In this document: piece after piece, positions 33,572 through 43,405 of the stretch
Layout: every line of letters starts with the position of its first letter
Numbering within the stretch: position 1 is the first letter of the stretch
From: Ornithodoros turicata
Taxonomy: Eukaryota > Arthropoda > Arachnida > Ixodida > Argasidae
Assembly (NCBI RefSeq): GCF_037126465.1
Contig: NC_088202.1
Coordinates: 123,766,123 to 123,830,122 of the forward strand
Direction: 5' to 3'
Length of the DNA: 64,000 nucleotides
Program-made: the position numbers and the translations under genes
Notes under the pieces: generated by a model
The model's input: only the letters and a program-made list of their open reading frames with translations
Database searches by the model: none
What the model was told of the DNA's origin: nothing

Positions 33572-33648
33572 ATAACACTCCCTTGTTCTACGCTCCACGC
33601 GGAAGACGGTCTGTGGACGAGTCATCCTCCAACAGGCACCACTTCTAG
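33572..33648 (+). CDS. Tachykinin-related peptide precursor, exon 3 (fourth peptide and stop)
   Basis: It is preceded by a strong pyrimidine tract and acceptor (TTCCTCTTTTTTTTAAACAG, ending 33571). Entered in phase 1, the frame completes an Asp codon and reads NTPLFYAPRGRRSVDE, then ends in a stop at 33646-33648. With the last residues of exon 2 the product is KR-QSDNTPLFYAPR-GRR, another amidated peptide of the form F-x-A-x-R-amide. Only this phase gives a dibasic Gly-Arg-Arg site, which supports the exon strongly. The N-terminal Gln could cyclise to pyroglutamate. The whole precursor is 28+107+1+24=160 residues. The other frame through this region (33503-33769) is a shadow. Confidence 0.88.
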
Positions 33649-34361
33649 GAACCCCACCGCCACAGTTGTAGAACCGAACCTGCGAGGACAGTACAGAGGC
33701 ACCAAGAAGACGACGGCGATGTACAGTACCCCTACGATTTACAAAACAAATTGCTTGCTCACTCAGTGACTGGTCCTCATGCTGCGTTTACTATTCCTGT
33801 CCTCACTCAGCCATTCGCTGAAATGTAGCCACCCTTTCTCACCTGGTTCCAGGCCACTCTAAGAACGGAAGGAATAATATCTCGCAGTATGCTTGTGCAG
33901 AATGTAAGTCGGCAGCATGCGACAAACTTCACACGGCAGAAACAAATGAACAATGATGAACTTTCAACGAAGCTAAACTGTTACACACTACACAAGAACA
34001 ATCTGTCTAAAACACACTTAAAATGCGAACAATAACAGACTAGAATCAAAAGATATGCGGATCCTGCAAAAACAATGCGCGGAGGCTGAAATTATTCCCG
34101 CTTTTCTTCGAGTGATGGAACAGGGAAACAACCCATCAGAGGCATGCAGTACAAAAAAGGTTAAAGGGCCGTTGATGTAGCTGAAACTTTCTTGCATTGC
34201 CTCAGTTGTGCGTAGTAATAGGCCGCGGTGCAACCCCGTTTCAATTGATGTATCTTGCATCACCATTTCTTTCGCATGCCGTAGCAGTTCAGAGGGTAAC
34301 AACCCCCTGAACCTATAGGGTTGCCATCTTCTTTTAGGTGTCGTACGCGACATTGCAATCA

Positions 34362-34609
34362 AATAAAATCATTTCAAGCATTCTCGAGCGTGCGATTATG
34401 TGGAAGACTGAAAGGCGGCCATGACGAGAACTCTTTTATCGCCTGACGCCGCACTCTTTCTGGAAAGGTAGAGAAAAAAAAAAAAAACTTCATTTGTCGT
34501 ATATCATGTACAGAGAATCTATTGTTGGCCGTGTCACATGGTTAACCATATAGATATTTCAAAATATAAGCACATTTGTTGATTTTGTCAGTCAAAGGCT
34601 TTCAATAAA
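34362..34609 (+). terminator. Candidate poly(A) signals of the neuropeptide gene
   Basis: AATAAA occurs at 34362-34367 and at 34604-34609. The second is followed within 40 bp by a GT-rich tract (TGTTACTGTAGTGTGTGTTG), typical of a cleavage-downstream element. Either would give a 3' untranslated region of about 0.7-1.0 kb after the stop at 33648, if the last exon is unspliced. Confidence 0.5.
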
Positions 34610-34659
34610 TGACATCTTCTATTTTGACGTTGTTACTGTAGTGTGTGTTGCCGCCTTGC

Positions 34660-36080
34660 AGAATATTCATTCGCATCAGACTTTCGGGTTACCTAGTTCC
34701 TATGACCAGCGAATTTACTGCGCGGAACATCAACGTCGCACGTCGTGCTGGAGTCGTGTCGACACCACTACTCCGGGGATATTCTCTTTCTCATTACCAA
34801 CTTGAGTGATTGTTAGTATGATAGATGTCGGTAGTAGCTCTCACCAACGTAATACCATGAGAAAACTTAAGAGTAGCAGCATCGTTGTGCTCGAAAGAAA
34901 CAAATGAAAGTCACTATAATTCTCTTGCCGGTCGAAGATGCATTATACATTCGTGCCTAGCTTCGTGTATCCGTTGTTTGCAGACGGCCGATATGTCCGT
35001 GTACGCCATTGACTCATTGACTGATTTTATTTTTTCTCTGCGACTGCTAAAGCCCACGTTAGGGCGTTCTGGTCCGCGCGTCCAGTAGACGAATTAAACA
35101 GGACACAACAAAACAGGCATAAAAGCAATACGAGCACTCAAAGGTGAATCTACGGCAACTCAACACAGGTTAGCAAATGAAAAGCGGATTGATATATAGG
35201 GTGTTTTTTTTTTCCCGTAGATTTTGGATAAAAACAGCTGTGAGAACAGCATAGTGTTTTTGCAGTTGAGCCCCACGGCCAGCCTTGCATACTCTCGAAT
35301 AGAGTACGCAACTACTTGATGACTTTAGATTCATAATACATGGACTCTATGGGAACATGAAAAGGTGAAGCCTGCTTTATGCTTTTTTTTTCGAATTCTT
35401 CGGCATGGCTGTGTCATCCGGGCGACTTGGAGTTCGATCAGCGACTACTGGAGACGGTGAGTGCCGCACGACATGAGCATCAGTGGGCTGAGGCGGCGGC
35501 GACAGGTTGCTCACTGTTGCTGACTGAGGTCTCTCAGTGCCGACGTTTAAAGATCAGGAGATGCAACTAGCGGGAGAGGTCATGTTGGACGGACTTTGGG
35601 CTGTCGTAAAGCGAAGTCATCCCAAGTGTAGGGGTGGAAAGGACATGACGTATACGAGAAGTCCGGGCATCAGACAGAGTTGCGCGGCATCCTGAATGCC
35701 ACCGGAGGACTTCGTGATGAGAAGTTGAAACACGCCCTGAGATATGTCCCGCAAGATGTGCTTGATCTTGTCGAAATCGATCATGCACGGGTCGACTTTA
35801 GACGCAGAGGTGTAGTACGTCTTCGTTGTACGACGTATACGTATACGTCTCGTTCAGGAGGCTCGTGTTGAGCGTCGATCTTCTTGCATGCTGGTCGTCC
35901 GAAGAGTTCCTGAGCACGATGGCAAAGCATTGGTCGGCATGCAAGACAATAGAGTGCACGTCCTTTCTCCCCAATAGAGCTTGCTTTTGTGTCACAGGAC
36001 TTTCCTGGTTATTTCCGATTAAACCGGTTGCTACAACGATGTGCAGAGCATTAAAATAAAAGCAAGCTGGTGCAGCGATG
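34660..36080. other. No gene recognised
   Basis: Short frames on both strands. A frame at 35680-35871 (start RGILNATGGLRDEKLKHALR) looks protein-like, but I cannot match it to a family. A single transposon-like end TAGGGTGTTTTTTTTTTCCC lies at 35199-35218 without a partner. Confidence 0.35.
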
Positions 36081-36084
36081 TGGA

Positions 36085-36195
36085 CGGTATAATTTCCTTT
36101 AGCTTGAGGTAGTGGTAGGGCAGACTGGTACTGTCTATCCTTGTGTTTGTGTCCCTGTCTGTACCACCTCCTCAACCTCAAGGAAATGACACCAT
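36085..36195. repeat. Foldback repeat with CCTCAAGGAAATGACACC arm
   Basis: GGTATAATTTCCTTTAGCTT / GAGGTAGTGGTAG (left) pairs with TACCACCTCCTCAACCTCAA / GGAAATGACACC (right) around a loop of about 40 bp. The right arm is similar to that of the hairpin at 41436-41520 (TTCCTCAAACTCAAGGAAAT), so both belong to one family. Confidence 0.6.
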
Positions 36196-36429
36196 CCAAT
36201 TGTTATGGTTGAACGTTGTCCTTGTCTGTTCCTTGTGTTTCTTGTGCGTTCTACCACGTTTACGTCATAGGTCATCTTCGTGGTATAGAGGTATCAAGTC
36301 ATAGCGAGACCGTAACGTAAAGAGCGACGGTGTTAGCCTCCATGCTACCATCGCACCTGTTAAATGCAGCAAGTCATCCATCAATGTTGTTGGAAGTCGG
36401 TTTCAGAACAGAAATGTCGGTCCCGTTAA

Positions 36430-37260
36430 AGGTACTGTAAAGCAGTAGGCAAGCATGGTATGCCGGCGATGTGACTATAGACTTTGCTGCTTCTAAATAC
36501 CATATGCGGAACCATACGACCGACAACGCGCTCTAAATATTTTTAATTTGCCATGAAAAATGCGGCGTAGTGGAGCGGTGCGACGCCTGGTGTCAAACAA
36601 CCCCCTGTACAGCGGGCAACACTGAAAATTGGTATTACACACTATTACATCGGAACTTCGTTATTTTAGTAACCATATTATTAGTTTTCCTGTTTACCTA
36701 TGCATTCTGAAACCCATGTTAACAGTTTAACCTGTTAACCCCTGTTTTTGCAAAGTAAACCAGCGCCGGCCGCTGCTCGATGGAGGCTCTCCCTACTTCT
36801 CTGCTGCGCCTGCGCGCTCCTTCTGTTCGCGGCCTCTTTCGAACGGACAAACTCTCTCTGTGAATCTCTGTGAACAAACAAGTCCCGACGCTGTCCGGCT
36901 TCTTGAATGTCTGACACATTTTTTTCAACGGCTCAGCATTTCATTTCAGTTCGCTTATCCGTTTATCCTCAGATGTGGATCGTTGTGTTTATTACAGGGG
37001 CGTATTTTTATGGTGGATTGTGGTGGATCGTTATGTCGAGCCCAGTGTTATACGCATGCAATGTGGTTGCCGCCGTATGTATCGGGAGTACGAATTCATT
37101 TCGAATACCCAGTACAGTGTTGCCCGTAATCTTTAATTGTAATTTTCTAATTAATTGCACCGTCGATTGGAATGAAACTTGCGCAGTTTTTGTCCTGGTG
37201 GCTTGGACTATCGAATAGCCACACTAAATGACATCTGATCGGTGCTGCTTTACAGTACCT
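36430..37260. mobile_element. TTAA-flanked MITE, 831 bp
   Basis: Ends AGGTACTGTAAAGCAG and CTGCTTTACAGTACCT form a perfect 16-bp inverted repeat flanked by TTAA (36426-36429 and 37261-37264). The interior has no transposase; the open frames at 36719-37218 show no domain. It uses the same target type as the element at 28836-29331, but the end sequences are unrelated. Confidence 0.88.
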
Positions 37261-37264
37261 TTAA

Positions 37265-39120
37265 GGAAACGCTATTTTAGGGATGAAAGGGTGCCCATGG
37301 TGGTCGTCGCCGTCTTCTTCAGGGGAAGGTGCCTAAACATTTTGTGTTTGCAGCACTGGAGTTGCGCGCAATAATCCTACGGACCGGACTTATAGAACCA
37401 AGTAGCAGCGGGATGTGCCAAACGCTATAAGGTGAGGAAAGATGATGAAGACGAAAGAAGTGAAGAAAGAAAGGCGATGTCTGAAAATAAAGTTCTTGTT
37501 CTTTGAGAATGTACATTTCTAGCGTAAAATCAGAGCAGTCTGTGAAAATCTTTTGTCACGAAATCCCCGCTTCACCACTGTTTGTTTTCGTCGCCATTTT
37601 GGGTGGCAGTATGCTGTCATGGCGACACCCTTGGTAAAAAGCAACCCAATCAGAGGAGCGAAACTCTGATTGACAGGTCGAGCCTCTTTTTGTGACTCCT
37701 CCCAATGGCCAGATTCCCTTTTAATATACGGCTCTGCACCGCATTGCACGGAACCGCCACGTGGTGGCAAATGGCCAAGTAACCGGGAACAGAACGGCGC
37801 GGAACCGTCTTCGGCTCTGCGTTTGCGAGCACTGTCTCGCGGACGGGGATAGGTGGGGAGAGAATCCTATTTCTCCTCAGTGGTGTAGACTTGGGCAAGT
37901 TCATGCAGATCCATGAAACAAGAAAACGATGTTGAGACGAGAGACAAGGCAGACGCACACAGACCAAGCGTTGAAAAAGAGAGACCCCGAGCTCAGAACG
38001 TAGTCGGTCTGACGAGAGCTACAAAATGCGAAATGTTCCGAGAAGAAACTGCACAATGGTGTAGACTTGGGCAGGTTGGTGAAGATCCATGAAACAAGAG
38101 AACGACGCAGAGACGCTGTGGCTAGCGACAGACACCCCTGTAACTCCAGTGGAACAGCCGAAACACTCTTTCCCTTCATTTCTTCTAAATGCTGCTCGTT
38201 CTCTATCCCCCTGCTCCGCTGGTCAGAGGTGCGTTAAGTCAATTCTATTTCAAGTTGTACAGGGAAGAATGGGCTAGATGTCGCATACTGCAGCATAATG
38301 TATTAACCTTAATTTCACTCGTGAACAAGTAAATTGTCTGTATTCGCGAGCATGAACTGTCAATTACCTGAACCTCACATCTCCCGGTCGAGTTTCTGCC
38401 TCCACCTACGGAGCAACAACGACGTATCCTTATAGGAACTAGAAAAACGAGAAAGAAAAAGAGAACCTGTTTTCCCGCAGTGTCCCAAACTCCCTCAGCT
38501 TCAGTAACCGAATAGAACGGAAGCGGAGGGAAAGCTGCTATTTCAAATGTGCTATCGTGGTTCTTTACCTGATTTCCCCTGTGGAAAAGCTTGTTTGTAA
38601 CGATACGTAGTTCTTAGAAGGTTGAGCGGCATAGGTGTTCTAAGATATGCGATTATGAGCTTGATCAGAGACGAATTAAACGACGAGACTTTTTCCTGTG
38701 GTAGAGTAAGATGACATGCGAAGCGAATTAATAATAATTATCCTTCTCGTCACGAGCGTACGTTGCAACCCAGTGGAATTTACTAAGAAGGGTAGACACG
38801 TACGCACATCATGAGACATCCTGTCGAAGACGACACTGTGCAGATTTAAAGACGTTAAAATCTGAAAGTTGACGTATAATAATAATAGTAATTTTATTTT
38901 TTGGATCGCCTGCCTATAAACAACCCGAAATATATATGATGTAATCATGATGTAACGATGTATATATATTATGATGTAATTGCTGCTGCGCTGCGGAACG
39001 GGTAGTAGTCACTTCTTGTATGGTTTTAAATGCAATGTAAAACAGCAGGCATACAATTTATATACTGCTTGCTCATTTGACAGACAAAAATCCACCCCGT
39101 AGTTTTAATACGGGCAACCT
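37265..39120. other. No gene recognised; one direct repeat
   Basis: TGGTGTAGACTTGGGCAAGT with GATCCATGAAACAAGAAAAC (about 37881-37930) recurs diverged at 38055-38105, 170 bp away. The repeat may be a retroelement end. The rest holds short frames only. Confidence 0.4.
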
Positions 39121-39124
39121 TGTC

Positions 39125-39465
39125 TCAAATACCCTAGTTACACTAGCGCTCTCAACCACGGTTGAGTGGACCACGGTTGAACTCAGCAGAACTGAGTGTG
39201 TTGCACGGCAGCGTCAACCGTGGTTGACTGCACACGGTTGAGTTTCGACTGAGCTCCTCAACCACGGTAGAGTCAACCGGAAAGCAATATGGCGGACTCC
39301 ACTTCAGGTACTGCAGCGTCGTCGGAGGCAATAAGTGAGCTGCCGTGCAGTAGAAAACACTTCGTTTGGTCAGATGCCATGACGACGCAGTTGATAAACT
39401 TCTGGGAGGATAGTGTCGGCGTATCGAGGACAAAAGAAGCCAGAGAAGACGTGTCTTCCCACTTC
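39125..39465 (+). mobile_element. 5' end of a Harbinger-like element with Myb/SANT-like reading frame
   Basis: CTAGTTACACTAGCGCTCTC is followed by four to five copies of AACCACGGTT or its inverse between 39155 and 39270. An ATG at 39289 opens a frame, MADSTSGTAASSEAISELPC ... FVWSDAMTTQLINFWEDSVG. The W-x9-W spacing in the last part fits the first helix of a Myb/SANT-like (MADF-type) DNA-binding domain, the accessory protein of PIF/Harbinger transposons. Similarity ends near 39465, where TCCCACTTCGCCTACTCCC begins, so the protein is truncated. A host Myb/SANT gene is the alternative. Confidence 0.45.
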
Positions 39466-40090
39466 GCCTACTCCCATTTCGCCTAATGCTCTTTAGCCGA
39501 TTATCTCGCAATCCCTTAGGAGGTTCACCAACTTCCAACTCAAGGGGGTCCCATTTGGACTAATGTATGCTGCAGACAGTCCCACTTCGCCTACTGATCC
39601 GTGTCACGTGATGAAAGGCGGCGGTCCACTATAGCGTGCTGCCAAAGTCACTTTCGCTTCACATAAGTTTACAACCTCGTTGGCTTTTTTCAAGCATAGC
39701 ATTGCGTTAAATGCATTTTTTACTACTTCCTGAAAAGTAAATGCGAGCAACTTGTTATTCTTTGCCGGGAAGTCAAAATTAGTACACGCATCTCCACATA
39801 GCAACTTTACCCCTTTGCTAGTTCTATTCAAGCGTGCTTCCAAAAGTCACTTTGCCTGTTATATATATCCAAATATCCATATATCATATATCCAAATTGA
39901 CACAAAAACACAAAAAGGCGTATGCCCCCCTCTATCTCCGAATCAGGAGCGAAAACCCTAGCATACATGGCAATGGTTGGCGCAGAGTTGCAAGCAATTA
40001 CAGATGTAACATCTAGGCATCTTCCTCAGTAATGTGTCATCTCTCTGCATACTTCACGCATTCTTGTGCATCTTCAAGATTCCAATTGTA
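39466..40090. other. Short repeats, no gene recognised
   Basis: TCCCACTTCGCCTACT occurs at 39459 and 39580, and a CAAAAGTCACTTTGCC / CAAAGTCACTTTCGC pair lies at 39648 and 39841, about 190 bp apart. These look like pieces of dispersed elements. Confidence 0.4.
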
Positions 40091-40094
40091 CACT

Positions 40095-41144
40095 TGTGAG
40101 AACCTTCCTGGAGGGCTCCCTGTCCCTGTCGTCGACGCCGTCCATCCTTATGTCCCATAAAGGCCTGCCTCTGTTTACTTCCTTCAGCCTCGCAACGATC
40201 CGTAGGTACAGTGCCGCTCGTGCCAAGTGTCCCTTCCTGTTGCAACGATAGCACGTAGCCTCCGCAAACCGGCAGCGATCCGGTGGATGTCTACCGTTGC
40301 AGTGGTGGCAGGCACGCTGCGGCTGGGGCTGTGCAACCCTAATGGCGCAAGTAGCTGCAGTTGTTTCTTCAGTCTTCGTCATCTCTGTCGAGTCCCTCCT
40401 CGCAGACTCGATGGCGAGCACTGTCTTCTTCGCGGCTTCCCAAGTGAGATCCGGGGTCTCTAGCAGCCGGGTTTGCATTGCGACGTCGTTAATCCCGCAA
40501 ACGAGACGGTCACGAAGCATGGTATTCTGGAAAGTACCGTAATCGCAGCCTTCCGTCAGACGCTGTAGCGAGGCGATGAAGTCACTGATGGACTCCCCTT
40601 CCCTGCGTGCGCGGGAGTTAAACTTGAAACGTGCTAGGACCTCTGAAGATTTCGGCGCAAAGTGCCTGTCCAACGTTTCGAAAATCGTGGCCAATTCTGC
40701 ATCCGCTGGCTTTGCTGGAGCTAGGAGACTTCGCAGGGTTGAGTATGTTCTCGTACCGCAGCAACTCAAAAAAACTGCCCTCTGCTTCTCAGCTGGGACA
40801 TCGTTCGCAGAGAAGTATTGCTCCAGTTGTTCTCGGTACTCGGACCAGTCGGTGCCATCCTCGAACGGCTCCAGTTTCCCGTACGTAGGCATGTCAGTAC
40901 AAATTCTTCGAAGGACAACAGGAGTGGCCGGGGTTTCGTCGTCCAGCTCGTCGCCACTGTGAGAACCTTCCTGGAGGGCTACTACGAGTCCCGGAAGCAT
41001 ACAGAAGTCCAGTCCAAGCCTAGCTTCTGGAACCAAGCGGAATGCGCTAGTGCACGAGTTCCAACCTGGAACTTCGTCCACTTCTCGCACATGCACGCCC
41101 TTTTATTGACAGCGGTGGCGCTACGAGCCAACATCACTACAACA
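40095..41144 (-). mobile_element. Gag-only gypsy-type LTR retrotransposon derivative
   Basis: A 5' LTR of about 187 bp (40958-41144, bounded TGTGAGAACC and CTACAACA on +) contains AATAAA on the minus strand near 41103. It is followed by a primer-binding-site-like GTGGCGACGAGC, then gag. At the far end only the last 23 bp of a second LTR remain (40095-40117, same TGTGAGAACCTTCCTGG). Polymerase, integrase and most of the 3' LTR are missing. A deletion joins gag directly to the LTR end. Confidence 0.75.
40118..40893 (-). CDS. Retrotransposon Gag (uninterrupted frame, truncated zinc knuckle)
   Basis: A continuous minus-strand frame starts, most plausibly, at MPTYGKLEPFEDGTDWSEYR near 40893, just after the primer-binding-like site. 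It holds a retrotransposon gag domain (RHFAPKSSEVLARFKFNSRA region), then Arg-rich sequence and CYRCNRKGHLARA. The latter is a Cys-x2-Cys-x4-His knuckle whose fourth ligand should come four residues after His but reads Ala. The deletion that removed pol appears to fall there. The frame runs on with no stop into LTR-derived sequence (to about 40074). The upstream part of the open frame to 41096 is LTR read-through. Intactness suggests a fairly recent copy. Confidence 0.75.
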
Positions 41145-41435
41145 CTAACTGCCAGATAGTACAGAAACAATTGCTGCAGCACCCCAGCATATGGGACAGA
41201 CAGCTGTGAAACAGGAGACAAGTTTGCAACCTGCACAGACCTCACAGAGAAAGTAGCCCAAAAATCGGACTGTGACGGAGCAGGTCCTAGAGCTCTGAAA
41301 AGCTGTGGAAAAGAGAGCTGCAAATGCTGCAAAAACGGACGTAGGTTTCAAAGAAGCCTACTGAGGCTGCAGGAAGGAGAACGAAATGCAACAAGAAACG
41401 CTTCAATGAGCAAATTAGAATGGTGCAAACGAGAT

Positions 41436-41520
41436 AACATTTAGGTAACATTTCCTCCAGTTTGAGGAACACGCGATTCATATTGCATGTTCCTCAAACT
41501 CAAGGAAATGTTATCTCTTT
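41436..41520. repeat. Hairpin, 25-bp arms
   Basis: AACATTTCCTCCAGTTTGAG plus GAACA pairs with TGTTCCTCAAACTCAAGGAA plus ATGTT around an 18-bp loop. One mismatch is visible. It is related to the foldback at 36085-36195 through the CTCAAGGAAATG arm. Confidence 0.75.
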
Positions 41521-41524
41521 CTTG

Positions 41525-42770
41525 AAAAAATGCCTCATTCGGTGCAGACCTATTTTCAATCATCGCCACCACAATAATTTTCTTTTTTCCATAACAGAAA
41601 AATCTTGCATAGTTTGTTTTTTAGCTTTATAACAGTGCATTGTCCTTGTAAAGCGTCATTAAATGTATATGTGTAATGCATTATGTCAGTGATTCTCGCC
41701 TTTTGTTACCTGAGTTGAAAAGAGAGTTGAAAAAAAAAAAAACATGAGCATATTACCATAGCTATAAAATCTGCATGTAAGGAAACATTATATAGTAAAA
41801 TTATGCACTTTAGAGGAATGTGCTTGCCCGTTATAAATATGCTGTCATAGTGTTGTAACATGTTGTTTGATTGATTGAGATATAAAAAATATGGAGATGT
41901 TCGCGTCAGCTACTTCAGAACTCATGAATAGAAAACGCAGTAGAAAACCCAATTTCAAGATGACGAAGAGGCAAATAAGAAAAACCATGCAAAAAAAAGG
42001 TCCACCAAACAAACAAGGTCCACCTGATGAATGAGTCCAGTAAATGAAATAATAATTCGAACGAACATAGAGTGTAAAATGTCACTGGGTTTTGTATTGT
42101 TCCTTGTTCTTTCTTTTTTTTCGTAATGTGGACTTTTCTATAATGATGGACAGTTTTTGCTTGCTAAAGTTGCAGCTAAGGGCAACGGACATGAAGAAGA
42201 AGCACCGTACAACAGGGCACACCATTGCTCTCGGCTGCAGCTTTAACAAGTGCATGTACCAACTGTCCCAACTCATCAAGTTTTGATAGTTTTGTCTGAC
42301 GGGGGAGGGGAATCGTGCATGTTATCGAAATATGAGGGGCGCTTTCAGCACCTCTCATTTAAAATCATGATTATTTGCTGCGGCAAACTCCGGGAACTCC
42401 ACATTTCCTGCCATGTAGGGCAGCGACCCTAAACATACCAATAACAATAGGGGCGTACAGCGGCATCTGTGGACTGTTACTACCACCAAAAGTCTAACCA
42501 GCACATCGGCTTGCAAGACGCCCCAGTATATGTGCCCCATCCTGTTCGTAAATAGAGGCTACTGGTTGATGACGGTACCTCCATATCCAAACGGGATACC
42601 CGAGCGGTCTCCCCTAGCCCCACCCCAGTAAGTGAAGCGGGGATTTGCAGAGCTATGTCGACTGCAAGTAGCGTGCAAATGTTTGCAGTGAGTATGCATC
42701 TGTGATCCGAGGCAAAAAAGAAAGAAGAAATACATAGCGCACAATACCGCCGCCAACCTCTTGCCATATT
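41525..42770. other. No gene recognised
   Basis: AT-rich sequence with A-runs and short frames only. No domain, splice pair or terminal repeat is evident. Confidence 0.35.
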
Positions 42771-42774
42771 ACCT

Positions 42775-43042
42775 AAATGGTGTCATAACGTTGCCTTTAT
42801 GTGGAATGCTGCAGTTGTCATGTTGCAGCAAAGTTGGAACAATGTTGAAAACATGTTGTCATTATGTGGCAGTATCATTGCAGCAACGTTGCAAGTCTAA
42901 TTGAAACATTGTGGCAATGTTGGAGCAATGTTCGCATGTAACCTCACTAGGATATAGCGTCAAAAGGACATTAGCCACATTTTGACAACGTTTGGGGGCT
43001 ACATTGCAACAATGTTCCGACGACATTTTGTGTTACTAGGGC
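42775..43042. repeat. Element filled with CATTGCAACAATGTTG motifs
   Basis: Variants of AACATTGTTGCAATGT, such as GTTGGAACAATGTTG, CATTGCAGCAACGTTGC, CATTGTGGCAATGTTGG and TACATTGCAACAATGTT, occur about ten times in 270 bp. It ends near GTGTTACTAGGGC. Most units are themselves near-palindromic. It abuts the gypsy integrase fragment at 43060. The transposon class is undetermined. Confidence 0.55.
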
Positions 43043-43059
43043 TCTTGCGAACTGCCTTA

Positions 43060-43268
43060 GAAAATCAGTGACCGTTTGCGCCGTGCCATTCTGTGTTAGC
43101 TGAGCCTCAGGTCATTTTCTGTAGTCTACGGCTGTGAATGCGAAACGACACCATAACGGTAGGTTACCAAACGGTCCAACGAAGTCGAGCCCAATTTGTT
43201 TACAAGGTGCGGTAGGAAATGTCACTGAGTGAGGTGAAGCTGGTCTTGTGACAGCGGTCTTGTTCGCT
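43060..43268 (-). pseudogene. Gypsy integrase fragment (left of Penelope insertion)
   Basis: The minus-strand frame reads IGLDFVGPFGNLPLWCRFAF then TAVDY, the start of the integrase catalytic core (D-F-x-G-P-F, then A-V-D-Y) of Ty3/gypsy elements. A stop follows shortly. It is the continuation of the gypsy remnant at 45610-46942, separated by the Penelope-like insertion. The reverse transcriptase and RNase H of the gypsy element are absent from the window, so an internal deletion preceded or accompanied the insertion. Confidence 0.8.
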
Positions 43269-43405
43269 TTGCTGGAGGCATCTGAACTGAAAGCGCAAGA
43301 TACACGGACAAAGAACGGAGAAACAGACAGGACGGGCGCTAACTTCCAACTAAGTTTATTGAAGAAAATGAGTAAGAAAGCATAAACCCCTTCACAGCAC
43401 ACGTG

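Noticed and set aside
33503..33769. 88-codon frame overlapping neuropeptide exon 3
   Set aside because: It is in a different phase. The phase dictated by exon 2 gives an amidated dibasic-flanked peptide and a stop.
35567..35871. Opposed frames that look protein-like
   Set aside because: No family match, splice sites or poly(A) signal; kept only as a remark in the stretch description.
39150..39280. AACCACGG motifs as a host RUNX-type enhancer
   Set aside because: The motifs sit at the presumed end of a transposon and in palindromic form, so a transposon origin is simpler.
40227..41159. Plus-strand frames over the gag region
   Set aside because: Shadows of the minus-strand gag frame and LTR.
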